From contig JAWKMR010000005.1 of NCBI GenBank assembly GCA_041392125.1, forward strand, positions 62,001 through 126,000: a DNA stretch of 64,000 nucleotides, in the 5' to 3' direction. Both the position numbers and the translations under genes were made by a program. How positions within the stretch are numbered: position 1 is the stretch's first letter; each line of letters opens with the position of its first letter. This document shows positions 36,604-44,925 of the stretch, one piece after another. Below the pieces are notes generated by a model, which worked only from the letters and a program-made list of their open reading frames with translations, was not told where the DNA came from and made no database searches. The stretch is from Halomarinibacterium sp041392125. GTDB taxonomy: Bacteria; Bacteroidota; Bacteroidia; Flavobacteriales; Flavobacteriaceae.

Positions 36604-36631
36604 CAAAAAAACCATCCACTAAGGGATGGTT
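36604..36631 (-). terminator. Rho-independent terminator of the T9SS-sorted protein gene
   Basis: On the - strand AACCATCC, loop CTTAGT and GGATGGTT, followed by TTTTT. It lies about 22 nt beyond the stop at 36653 and insulates the FMN reductase gene. Confidence 0.9.
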
Positions 36632-36652
36632 TTCAAGTTGAAGTTCTAGGGT

Positions 36653-37423
36653 TTAATATTTCATGAACTTCTGCGCTCCTCTTCCATAGCTTGTTTCCAC
36701 TTGTATTAAATATAAACCACGTTGTAATGTGGAAACATCTATCTTTTTAGTACCATTTTCTGAAGCTATTATCTCTCCCAGAATCGAGTAAATAGTAACT
36801 TTTAAAATTTGTTCATCACTTTCAATTTGTATCATATTTTGAGCCGGGTTTGGAAATAATGAGATATTATTTAATGTTTTATCATTAATCGCTAAGGGCT
36901 GATTCATATTGATTAAATGAATAGTTTGTATTATGGGTAAGTATAAACAACCAACCTCAAAGGTTCCTGCAATTCCATGATTTTCAAACCCGATACCTTC
37001 AATTAATTTTTCAGAACCATCAAGGACTAGATATCTTAAGTTTTCCATCCCATAAAAATCTCCATAATCAATATCAGTTACCTCCATAAAATCTCCATTT
37101 ACCCATAACTCATCTCCTATTTCTGCATTAAAGTCATACAATACATATTCTTCATCTTCCCATCTATAGTAAATCTTTTTTTCACTAACATCTTCTCTCA
37201 AATAGTTTACACAATTTCCTATTGTAGATACAATTTTATGGTAGGTTAATCCATCTATTTCCTCTGTCTCAGTCACAATTAAATCAAGGTAATGTCCATC
37301 TGGATAGTCATACTGAACATACATATTCCAAATTTTTCCAATTTCAAACATTTGGGTATATTCTTGTGTAAATGCTTTGGTAAAGAAGCATAATATACTA
37401 ATTAACACCAGTGTCCTTTTCAT
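36653..37423 (-). CDS. Secreted protein with T9SS type A sorting domain
   Basis: 256 residues. Signal peptide 1-19; residues 20-180 are an unrecognised acidic, Tyr-rich domain; residues 184-256 are a typical Por secretion tail: 'LFPNPAQNMIQIES', 'VTIYSILGE', 'LQRGLYLIQVE' and a final 'QKFMKY'. The tail directs export through the type IX system and surface attachment or release. It is a tandem neighbour of another T9SS protein and probably shares a transcript with it. Confidence 0.88.
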   Translation of the reverse strand: MKRTLVLISILCFFTKAFTQEYTQMFEIGKIWNMYVQYDYPDGHYLDLIVTETEEIDGLTYHKIVSTIGNCVNYLREDVSEKKIYYRWEDEEYVLYDFNAEIGDELWVNGDFMEVTDIDYGDFYGMENLRYLVLDGSEKLIEGIGFENHGIAGTFEVGCLYLPIIQTIHLINMNQPLAINDKTLNNISLFPNPAQNMIQIESDEQILKVTIYSILGEIIASENGTKKIDVSTLQRGLYLIQVETSYGRGAQKFMKY

Positions 37424-37470
37424 ACTTTTAGGTTTTTAATTTTGCTCGCTCATTTTTAATTAGTAAAATT

Positions 37471-38361
37471 TTAATATTTCATAACCTTTTGCAACCCTTT
37501 TCCTGAATTAGTCTCCACTTCAATAAAATATAAACCACTTTGTAACGTGGAAACATCCATTTCTTTTGTATTGCTGTCTACTAAAACAATCGCTCCCTGC
37601 ATGGAGTAGATAGTAATTGCGTGGATTGGTTCAGTACTTTCAATTTGTATCATATTTTGGACTGGGTTTGGAAAAATGCTAAATCCAACACCTATAAATT
37701 TATCTGTTACACCCAGAAAACCTGAAATGAAATTAAAATCATCTAAATAGTATTCGTTATTTGAAGAAATAGAAAAGAAATCGATTCCTCCCAGACTGGT
37801 AGGATACGTTCCGGAATTATTGGTGAAAGGAGTTCCAAAGGGTAACACATCTATCCCGTCTACATTAAATTGCCAGGTTGCGGCTCCAATTCCTGCAGCT
37901 ATATCAAAATTCATGACAATTTTAAACCATTGGTCATGAGGAAAATTGAAATTTACAGCCCCTAAAGCACTATCGTCAATTAAGCCTACTCCGGGATTTG
38001 TAGTATCCTGATTAAAGAAAATATTTCCAACAATCCATTCTCCAGTACCTATGGGTAAAGTACCCTGTAAATTGAAATACCCTTCTTTCCCGCTTCGGAT
38101 ATACATCCAAAATTCTAAGCCCCACTCACCGGATATTTTATTACCAAGATCTAAGATAACATCGGTAGAACCGTCGTCGGGAATTAAAATTGAATGGGTT
38201 GGACTATGTGAATAAGTTTCCGAAGTAGCTGGACAAGGAAATCCACCCTGCCACCAAGAGGGGCAATTTCCAGAAGTCCATTCAATGTCATCTGTAAATT
38301 GAGCTAAAGATATATTACTAAGTAAAAGTAATAGCATCCAAATTGCTCTGTTTGTTTTCAT
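37471..38361 (-). CDS. Secreted LamG/concanavalin-like protein with T9SS type A sorting domain
   Basis: 296 residues. Signal peptide 1-20. Residues 24-210 look like a concanavalin/LamG-type beta sandwich ('DVILDLGNKISGEWGLEFWM', 'HDQWFKIVMNFD', 'GIDFFSIS..YYLDDF'). Residues 224-296 are a T9SS tail ('IFPNPVQNMIQIES', 'LQSGLYFIEVE', 'GLQKVMKY'), very similar to that of the next gene. It may bind carbohydrate outside the cell. Located 47 nt upstream of its T9SS neighbour on the same strand. Confidence 0.87.
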   Translation of the reverse strand: MKTNRAIWMLLLLLSNISLAQFTDDIEWTSGNCPSWWQGGFPCPATSETYSHSPTHSILIPDDGSTDVILDLGNKISGEWGLEFWMYIRSGKEGYFNLQGTLPIGTGEWIVGNIFFNQDTTNPGVGLIDDSALGAVNFNFPHDQWFKIVMNFDIAAGIGAATWQFNVDGIDVLPFGTPFTNNSGTYPTSLGGIDFFSISSNNEYYLDDFNFISGFLGVTDKFIGVGFSIFPNPVQNMIQIESTEPIHAITIYSMQGAIVLVDSNTKEMDVSTLQSGLYFIEVETNSGKGLQKVMKY

Positions 38362-38393
38362 GTTTGTTTGATTTTTTTGGTTATTTGTTGTTG

Positions 38394-38407
38394 TTAGCTG
38401 CAGCTAA
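38394..38407. promoter_or_regulatory. Perfect 14-bp palindrome TTAGCTGCAGCTAA
   Basis: A perfect palindrome 33 bp upstream of the T9SS gene start (38361, - strand) in the divergent gap shared with the TPR/AraC regulator gene. Candidate operator; no T-run follows. Confidence 0.4.
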
Positions 38408-38460
38408 TTTTATTCTAATTTAAATATTGAATTAGATAAATAAAAGGAATGTCAGATTGG

Positions 38461-38492
38461 ATTCATGAAAACCTTACACGAAATTCATGAAT
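38461..38492. promoter_or_regulatory. Two ATTCATGAA sites 22 bp apart
   Basis: ATTCATGAA occurs at 38461-38469 and 38483-38491. The spacing of 22 bp is about two helical turns, the arrangement expected for an AraC-type dimer; the divergent + strand gene 115 bp away encodes such a regulator. Confidence 0.4.
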
Positions 38493-38605
38493 TGAGACCT
38501 ATAATAATTTTATCAATCGCAGACCATATAAATACCTTGGTGCTTTCTGAAATTATTCACACTAATGTCATTTCAAACTCCTAAAAAGTTTCTTAGTTTT
38601 AAGGG

Positions 38606-40339
38606 ATGTATTTTCTGAAAAATATACCTGCACTTGTCCAAAGGTTGTTTTGCCTGTTGGCATTCTTTAGTATAAGTACTATTTCCCAAGCTCAAGGGTT
38701 TTCTAAAGATAGCCTGGCAGCATTGGACAGTGAGATTTTATTTAAATTATTAAGTGAACAGCGAGTAGATACCTCAAAAGCTAACTTGATTGGAACAATT
38801 TTTTTGGAAAAAGCAAAAAAGGAAAAAGATACTTCAATTATACTGGAAGGATATAGTTTATTGGCCAGAACATTTCATTCACAAAAAAATATCCGCTATG
38901 CCGATAGTATTATTCTTTATTCAAAAAATATGCAAACCGAAAATTATCCCAGTCTTGGGTATATTTTAAAGGCGCGCGAATACAACAATCTTGGAGATAT
39001 CAAAGAGGCTACCATTAATTTTTTGAAGGCCTACGAATTTGCAGAAAAAAACAAAAATAGCTCCCATCAAACTTTTATACTTGGCAGACTCATTTTTTTA
39101 AAATCCATTTGGGGTGATAAAAAAGAAGCTTTAGACCTGCAAAAAAAGAGGCATGCCATAGTTCTGGAAACGGCTAGCGGAACAAACTCCACTGAGGATC
39201 TAAAAAATGAATTAACATCCTTATTTAATTTTTCCTTTTGTTATTTAAACTTAAAAGAGTTGGACTCTGCCAAAATATATGCTCAAAAGGGTTTGGAGAA
39301 AAGCAATCAATATGAAGGGGAAGATATTGGTTTTATTGAAAATTACTTCAAGGAAATTTTATTGGAAATTAATTATTACCAAAAAAAATATGATTTTGTC
39401 ATTAAAAGTGCAGACAGTCTATTGGCTAAATTAGACTATGAAAATTATAAAGAATCTTATCAAAACATTTATTACTTTAAAGGATTGTCTTTAATAGAAC
39501 GTGGGAAGCATGAAAAAGGGGTTTCCTATCTCATCAAATCGGATTCGATTTTTGATGCTGAAAATTTTCAGATTAAACAACCCTACCAAAGAAATTTGTA
39601 CGAAGTCCTTCTGGAGCATTACCGGGAAAACAATAATCAAGAGAAGCAAATGGATTATTTGAGCAAGCTTATTGCTGCCGATAGCATTCTAATTAAAAAC
39701 TATCAATATTTTGAACCCAGTCTCATTAAAGAATTTGAAACTCCAAAACTTATTGAAGAGAAGCAAAAACTTATTGAAAATCTTACCCGAAAAAATCAAA
39801 ATAAATCGAGTACCATATGGTGGATCCTAATTATTTTGGCCATTAGTTTAATTATTCTTGGGTATTATTTTCACAGACAACAACTCTATAAAAAAAGGTT
39901 TAATGCATTACTATCTGAACATGAAAATACCCCCCACATAAGTAAACAAAAACCCTTAAAAAATAAAATCTCTAAAAAGATTATTGATACTATTTTGGAA
40001 CAATTAGACGAGTTTGAAGCACAAAAAGGCTACCTTAAAGAAGACTTGACAATACAGCGATTAGCCAAATCGTTTGGAACCAATTACAATTACCTATCCT
40101 CTGTGATAAACTTTTATAAAGAAAAAGGGTTTTCCAGTTATATTAATAATTTACGTGTGGATTATGCTTTTATGGAGCTAAAGAATAACTCCAAAATTCG
40201 AAAATATACCATTAAAGCAATATCCAAGGATTTTGGTTTTAGTAGTGCTGAATCTTTCTCAAGAGCTTTCTATAAAAAGTTTGGTATTTATCCTTCCTTT
40301 TACATTACTCAATTAGATAAAGCTGAAGAGGAAAATTAA
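38606..40339 (+). CDS. Membrane-anchored TPR sensor with AraC-type DNA-binding domain
   Basis: 577 residues. Signal peptide to about 29; a periplasmic helical, TPR-like part (35-390); one membrane span near 403-423 ('WWILIILAISLIILGYYF'); then a cytoplasmic AraC HTH domain (about 465-570) with 'LAKSFGTNYNYLSSVINFYK' and 'FGFSSAESFSRAFYKKFGIYPS'. Such one-component membrane regulators are common in Bacteroidota. It is divergent from the T9SS pair and may control it; two repeat sites lie between them. Confidence 0.87.
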   Translation: MYFLKNIPALVQRLFCLLAFFSISTISQAQGFSKDSLAALDSEILFKLLSEQRVDTSKANLIGTIFLEKAKKEKDTSIILEGYSLLARTFHSQKNIRYADSIILYSKNMQTENYPSLGYILKAREYNNLGDIKEATINFLKAYEFAEKNKNSSHQTFILGRLIFLKSIWGDKKEALDLQKKRHAIVLETASGTNSTEDLKNELTSLFNFSFCYLNLKELDSAKIYAQKGLEKSNQYEGEDIGFIENYFKEILLEINYYQKKYDFVIKSADSLLAKLDYENYKESYQNIYYFKGLSLIERGKHEKGVSYLIKSDSIFDAENFQIKQPYQRNLYEVLLEHYRENNNQEKQMDYLSKLIAADSILIKNYQYFEPSLIKEFETPKLIEEKQKLIENLTRKNQNKSSTIWWILIILAISLIILGYYFHRQQLYKKRFNALLSEHENTPHISKQKPLKNKISKKIIDTILEQLDEFEAQKGYLKEDLTIQRLAKSFGTNYNYLSSVINFYKEKGFSSYINNLRVDYAFMELKNNSKIRKYTIKAISKDFGFSSAESFSRAFYKKFGIYPSFYITQLDKAEEEN

Positions 40340-40344
40340 GCCTG

Positions 40345-41754
40345 TTAAAAATGCAACGCCCGCTTATCGGTAGCATCCAGTGCTGCTTCTTTTACCGCTT
40401 CAGCATAGGTTGGATGTGCATGGCTCATGCGTGCCAAATCTTCGGCGCTGGCTCTAAATTCCATAGCAGTAACGGCTTCTGTAATTAAATCGGCTACACG
40501 GGCACCAACCATATGCACTCCTAATACCTCATCGGTTTTGGCATCGGCAAGTATTTTTACAAATCCATCGGTATCTCCACTGGCACGGCTACGGCCTAAA
40601 GCTCGCATAGGGAATTGACCCACTTTATACGATTTTCCTTCGTCTTTCAACTGTTCTTCTGTTTTCCCTACCGAAGCCACCTCGGGCCATGTATACACCA
40701 CCCCCGGAATTAAATTATAATTGATGTGCGGTTTCTGTCCTGCCAAGATTTCAGCCACTAAAACGCCCTCCTCTTCGGCTTTATGCGCTAGCATCGCCCC
40801 ACGAATCACATCGCCAATGGCATAAATATTTGAGACATTGGTCTGTAAATGATCGTTTACATTTACCTGTCCGCGTTCGTTGGCACTTACACCGGCATTT
40901 TCCAGTTTTAAACCATCGGTATAGGCGCGACGACCCACCGAAACCAAGCAATAGTCACCCGTAAAGCTTACCGCTTCCCCTTTTGGGCTACTTGCGGTCA
41001 CAGTCACCTCATTTCCTTTTCTTTCAACAGCAGAAACTTTATGAGAAACATAAAATTTAACTCCTTGTTTTTTCATCACTTTCAGTAATTCTTTACTTTG
41101 AGCACCGTCCATGGTTGGGATAATCCTGTCCATATATTCCACCACAGAAACTTCGGCTCCCAAACGACGGTACACTTGTCCTAATTCTAAACCAATTACA
41201 CCTCCACCAATAACGATAAGATGTTTTGGTATTTCAGAAAGGCTTAAGGCTTCGGTAGAAGTAATGACTCGTTCTTTGTCAATTTTTATAAAGGGCAATG
41301 TGGAAGGTTTACTCCCTGTAGCAATAATGGTATTTTTGGCTTCAATAGTTTGTGTTTTTCCTTCGGAAGTAATGTCTATATGAGTAGCGTCTTTGAAGGA
41401 ACCCACTCCGGCAAAAACGTCAATTTTGTTTTTGGTCATTAAAAAATCAATCCCTTTGATCGTTTGTTCCACTACAGATGCTTTACGCTCAATCATTTTT
41501 TGGAAATTGATTTTAATATCCCCAGGGATTTCAATACCGTGTTCGGCAAAATGATGCATGGCATCTTCATAATGATGTGAAGAATCCAGCAAGGCTTTAC
41601 TTGGGATACAACCTACATTGAGACATGTACCCCCTAAGGTGTTATATTTTTCAACAATAGCCGTTTTCATTCCCAATTGCGCACAACGAATGGCAGCTAC
41701 ATATCCTCCGGGACCCGAGCCTATTACGGCAACGTCGTATTTTGACATAGACAT
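40345..41754 (-). CDS. lpdA: Dihydrolipoyl dehydrogenase (E3)
   Basis: 469 residues. FAD-binding 'VIGSGPGGYVAA' (9-20), redox-active disulfide Cys44/Cys49 in 'GGTCLNVGCIPSK', NAD-binding 'VIGGGVIGLELG', and the C-terminal His-Glu pair in 'HAHPTYAEAVKEA'. It reoxidises dihydrolipoamide in 2-oxoacid dehydrogenase and glycine cleavage complexes. Convergent with the TPR/AraC gene, with a 5-bp gap. Confidence 0.97.
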   Translation of the reverse strand: MSMSKYDVAVIGSGPGGYVAAIRCAQLGMKTAIVEKYNTLGGTCLNVGCIPSKALLDSSHHYEDAMHHFAEHGIEIPGDIKINFQKMIERKASVVEQTIKGIDFLMTKNKIDVFAGVGSFKDATHIDITSEGKTQTIEAKNTIIATGSKPSTLPFIKIDKERVITSTEALSLSEIPKHLIVIGGGVIGLELGQVYRRLGAEVSVVEYMDRIIPTMDGAQSKELLKVMKKQGVKFYVSHKVSAVERKGNEVTVTASSPKGEAVSFTGDYCLVSVGRRAYTDGLKLENAGVSANERGQVNVNDHLQTNVSNIYAIGDVIRGAMLAHKAEEEGVLVAEILAGQKPHINYNLIPGVVYTWPEVASVGKTEEQLKDEGKSYKVGQFPMRALGRSRASGDTDGFVKILADAKTDEVLGVHMVGARVADLITEAVTAMEFRASAEDLARMSHAHPTYAEAVKEAALDATDKRALHF

Positions 41755-41849
41755 ATTTTTTATATTTGTGTTCTAGTGCTTTTTTAAGCGATGACAAAGG
41801 TACAAAGCAAGTTTGTAGTTTAAAAGTATAAAAGAACAGATTTATCCAA

Positions 41850-42407
41850 CTATTTAGGATTTCTTTTCCATAGCAAAGTTGACTTTAAAATCCATTCTTT
41901 AGATGTTGTATCATAATCGTAACTTAAGGACTCCATAGTATTTTGATCTATAAATCTATGAGAATCTTTATGCATTAAATAAGCCCCACCTTCATAGTAG
42001 AATGTCATTTCGCATAATCGCTCATCATTTGTCATAGTGGCTTCTCCAGTAGCATAGTAAAGACCATTGGCAGATCGTTGATAAAATAGGTTCTTCTTTT
42101 TGTCTGGAGCATAAAATTCTGAAAAGGTCCAAAACTTGACCGTCGTTTCTAGAGTTGTTATTCCTGAAATTTCAGCGTCTATTTGAAGTGAATCTTTTAA
42201 GTGTACTTTTAAAATAAATTTTTTAAAATCTTCTTTGTTATTCGAATTGTAATCTGGGTTTTGTGCTACCCACAAACCACTATTCTGTGTCAATTTATAA
42301 AAAAAGAGCTGGTGTTTTTTCTGAATAGTATCCATTGTTTGTGTGTATCCAAAGCCACAACTCAAATTGAAAAAAACTAATAATACAATGCTTTTAAGAT
42401 TTTTCAT
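41850..42407 (-). CDS. Secreted hypothetical protein
   Basis: 185 residues from ATG 42407. A longer frame to 42431 would overlap the upstream gene and precede the signal peptide, so the internal Met is preferred. Signal peptide 'MKNLKSIVLLVFFNLSCGF...YTQ' (a lipobox-like Cys is present, but the context is weak). The mature part is a beta-rich domain ('SGLWVAQNPDYN', 'TVKFWTFSEFYAP', 'CEMTFYYEGGAYLMH') without a family I recognise. It follows the CPBP gene by 16 nt. Confidence 0.7.
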   Translation of the reverse strand: MKNLKSIVLLVFFNLSCGFGYTQTMDTIQKKHQLFFYKLTQNSGLWVAQNPDYNSNNKEDFKKFILKVHLKDSLQIDAEISGITTLETTVKFWTFSEFYAPDKKKNLFYQRSANGLYYATGEATMTNDERLCEMTFYYEGGAYLMHKDSHRFIDQNTMESLSYDYDTTSKEWILKSTLLWKRNPK

Positions 42408-42423
42408 ACTAAAAATTAAATGT

Positions 42424-43059
42424 TTAATCATTCATCCCCGGAAAACCCAGCATTTGTCCCATACCTACTGTAAATAACCAGTTTCCATAAAGGGCGTGTT
42501 CTATGGTCACTAAAGTAGTGGATTTAAATTTCAGAAAAGTAAGGCCAAATATAATACCGCCGATAAAAGTTAAAATTAATACCAATGTATTTCGAAAAAA
42601 AAGATGTGCCAAGCAAAAAGCAATACCATTTACAAAGGTTAATAGTTCTTTACTTTTAAATAAGCCCTCGTAGCGTTTAAAGAAAAATGTACGATACAAA
42701 ATCTCCTGTGGCCATACCGAAAGGACACTATACACCAACAAAATAAAAAAAAATAACAGCGGATTAGTAAGTGGTACAAAAAACAAATGTTGGGGGGCCA
42801 CTAACCAAACATATCCTGTGGTTGTAAAGATGATAATGGGAAATAAAACAGCTATTCTTTTCCAAAAGGATTTCCAATCCAGTTTTTCAGCATAAAAAAA
42901 ACGAATTTTTTCTATTCGCACTAATACCCAAATAATATAGGCAAACCCTAAAAGGCCAATAACTCCTTTAATCCAAAGCGCATAGGATAAGGGCAGTGTC
43001 GTTGGAAACAAGATAAATAATAAAAAGAATTCAACCAGTTTATAGGTCTTATGCTGCAT
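42424..43059 (-). CDS. CPBP-family membrane protein (CAAX protease-like)
   Basis: 211 residues with about six spans. The family motifs are 'QEILYR' (motif 1, normally EExxxR; the first Glu is Gln here), 'FCLAH' (FxxxH) and 'HALYGN' (HxxxGN). CPBP proteins are intramembrane glutamic or metal-dependent peptidases involved in, for example, peptide processing. The altered motif 1 leaves activity uncertain. It abuts the lrp gene (1 bp) and precedes the secreted hypothetical gene. Confidence 0.82.
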   Translation of the reverse strand: MQHKTYKLVEFFLLFILFPTTLPLSYALWIKGVIGLLGFAYIIWVLVRIEKIRFFYAEKLDWKSFWKRIAVLFPIIIFTTTGYVWLVAPQHLFFVPLTNPLLFFFILLVYSVLSVWPQEILYRTFFFKRYEGLFKSKELLTFVNGIAFCLAHLFFRNTLVLILTFIGGIIFGLTFLKFKSTTLVTIEHALYGNWLFTVGMGQMLGFPGMND

Positions 43060-43060
43060 G

Positions 43061-43519
43061 CTAAAAACTAATTTGGGTAGTTCGTTTTACTTCATTAATT
43101 ACAAAAGAACTTTGGGTACTGCCAATATGTTGCAAAGTCGTTAGCTTTGTTACCATAAAATTTCGGAAATGCTCCATATCTTTTACCAATATTTTTAAAA
43201 GATAATCGTATTCACCACTTACATGAAAACATTCCAAAACTTCTTCTAATTGTGTTACTTCCTGTTCAAATTTTGTTAGGTATTCTTTAGCGTGCTGTAT
43301 TAATTTTATCTGGCAAAAAACCAACAGTCCCAATTCTATTTTTTTGGGATTTAAGAGGGTGACATATTTTTCGATAATCCCTTCACGTTCCAGTTTTTTG
43401 ATTCTTTCATAGACAGCCGTAACCGAAAGATTCAATTTTAATGAAAGTTCTTTATTGGTTTGTTTGCAGTCTTGCTGAAGGTATTTCAACAGGTTTTTAT
43501 CGGTAGCATCCAAATTCAT
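43061..43519 (-). CDS. Lrp/AsnC family transcriptional regulator
   Basis: 152 residues. N-terminal HTH (3-55: 'LDATDKNLLKYLQQDCKQTNK', 'VYERIKKLEREGII') and a RAM effector-binding domain (70-150: 'HVSGEYDYLLKILVKDMEHF'). Such proteins sense amino acids as octamers. It is divergent from the Cys/Met PLP enzyme gene with a 150-bp AT-rich gap, so it probably controls that gene. Confidence 0.93.
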   Translation of the reverse strand: MNLDATDKNLLKYLQQDCKQTNKELSLKLNLSVTAVYERIKKLEREGIIEKYVTLLNPKKIELGLLVFCQIKLIQHAKEYLTKFEQEVTQLEEVLECFHVSGEYDYLLKILVKDMEHFRNFMVTKLTTLQHIGSTQSSFVINEVKRTTQISF

Positions 43520-43673
43520 TCTGAAAAAATTTCTAAAAATTTAAAAAAATCAAACTTATATAGATTTTTATTCTTCAAATATAACTATATAATGTTTTAT
43601 TATCTAAATATTTAACTTTCAATTGACTTTTTATCTACACAATTATAGTTTTGATGTAACAAAATGTAACACT

Positions 43674-44912
43674 ATGGCATTTAAACCCGCAGACCGCATT
43701 CAGGATTTACAATACTTTGGAGAATTTGGTGGTGTAAACCCTTCTATTTCCGATTCGTCCACCTATACCTTTCTTTCCGCAAAAACGATGTTCGATACGT
43801 TTGAAGGCAATGCAGACGGATGTTATCTGTATTCTCGGCATTCTACACCTTCCAATTTATATTTAGGGCAAGCCTTAGCCGCTATGGAAGGCACTGAAAC
43901 TGCTAATGTCGCCGCCAGTGGAATGGGCGCCATTACCCCTGCCATATTACAACTCTGCAAAGCGGGAGAACATATTGTCGCCAGCAGAACCATTTACGGG
44001 GGAACCTATGCTTTTTTGAAAAATTTTGCCCCTAAATTAAATATTGAAACCTCTTTTGTTAACATTACAAAACTGGATGACGTGGAAGCGGCCATTACAC
44101 CCAGTACCAAAATTATTTATTGCGAAAGTGTAAGCAACCCGTTGTTGGAAATTGCAGACATTGAAGGGCTTTCAAACATTGCAAAAAAACACGGATTGAA
44201 ATTATTGGTGGATAACACCTTTTCTCCGTTAAGTATTTCACCGGCCAAATTGGGAGCCGATGTGGTACTCCATAGTTTAACAAAATTTATTAACGGAAGT
44301 AGTGATACCATGGGGGGTGTTGCCTGCGGAACACAAGAATTTATTGACACTTTACGAAATGTGAATGATGGTGCCAATATGCTATTAGGACCTGCTATGG
44401 ATAGCTTACGCGCTGCTTCTATTCTGAAAAATTTACGAACACTGCACATTCGAATGAAGCAACATAGCTACAATGCTCTTTATTTAGCTGAAAAATTTGA
44501 AGCCGACGGATTAAAAACAGTGTATCCCGGTCTAAAATCGCATCCGGGTCATAAATTGTTCAAAAAAATGATGAATCCGGAATACGGTTTTGGCGGAATG
44601 ATGACTCTTGATGTAGGTAGTCTTGAAAAAGCCAATGAATTGATGGAATTGATGCAGGAACGCAATTTGGGGTATTTGGCAGTAAGTTTAGGATTTTACA
44701 AAACCTTATTCAGTGCACCGGGTACTTCAACTTCTTCAGAAATTCCGTTAGAAGAACAACAAGAAATGGGATTGACAGATGGATTGATTCGTTTCAGTAT
44801 TGGATTGGACAATGATATTGAACGTACCTACCAGACGATGAAAGAATGTATGTTTATGGTTGGAGTATTAACAAAAAAGTCCGAGCAAAAATCCCGGACT
44901 TTAGTAGGTTGA
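43674..44912 (+). CDS. Cys/Met-metabolism PLP enzyme, probable methionine gamma-lyase
   Basis: 412 residues from ATG 43674. A TTG-initiated longer frame exists, but residues before 'MAFKPADRIQ' do not fit the family. PLP-binding Lys204 in 'HSLTKFINGSSD'; 'YSRHSTPSNLYL' and 'GMGAI' hold the phosphate-binding part. The family includes methionine gamma-lyase, cystathionine gamma-synthase and gamma-lyase; the wording of the motifs resembles methionine gamma-lyase, but the substrate is not certain. Divergent lrp supports amino-acid control. A - strand terminator lies inside its last codons. Confidence 0.82.
   Translation: MAFKPADRIQDLQYFGEFGGVNPSISDSSTYTFLSAKTMFDTFEGNADGCYLYSRHSTPSNLYLGQALAAMEGTETANVAASGMGAITPAILQLCKAGEHIVASRTIYGGTYAFLKNFAPKLNIETSFVNITKLDDVEAAITPSTKIIYCESVSNPLLEIADIEGLSNIAKKHGLKLLVDNTFSPLSISPAKLGADVVLHSLTKFINGSSDTMGGVACGTQEFIDTLRNVNDGANMLLGPAMDSLRAASILKNLRTLHIRMKQHSYNALYLAEKFEADGLKTVYPGLKSHPGHKLFKKMMNPEYGFGGMMTLDVGSLEKANELMELMQERNLGYLAVSLGFYKTLFSAPGTSTSSEIPLEEQQEMGLTDGLIRFSIGLDNDIERTYQTMKECMFMVGVLTKKSEQKSRTLVG
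44874..44901 (-). terminator. Terminator of fibre gene A, inside the 3' end of the PLP enzyme gene
   Basis: On the - strand AAGTCCG, an 11-nt loop and CGGACTT, followed by T-run. It lies about 25 nt beyond the fibre stop and overlaps the last codons of the convergent + strand gene. Confidence 0.85.
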
Positions 44913-44925
44913 GTTGGTTGGCAAA

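Noticed and set aside
43623..43673. TTG-initiated extension of the PLP enzyme
   Set aside because: The 17 extra residues do not resemble the family, and ATG 43674 gives the normal start.
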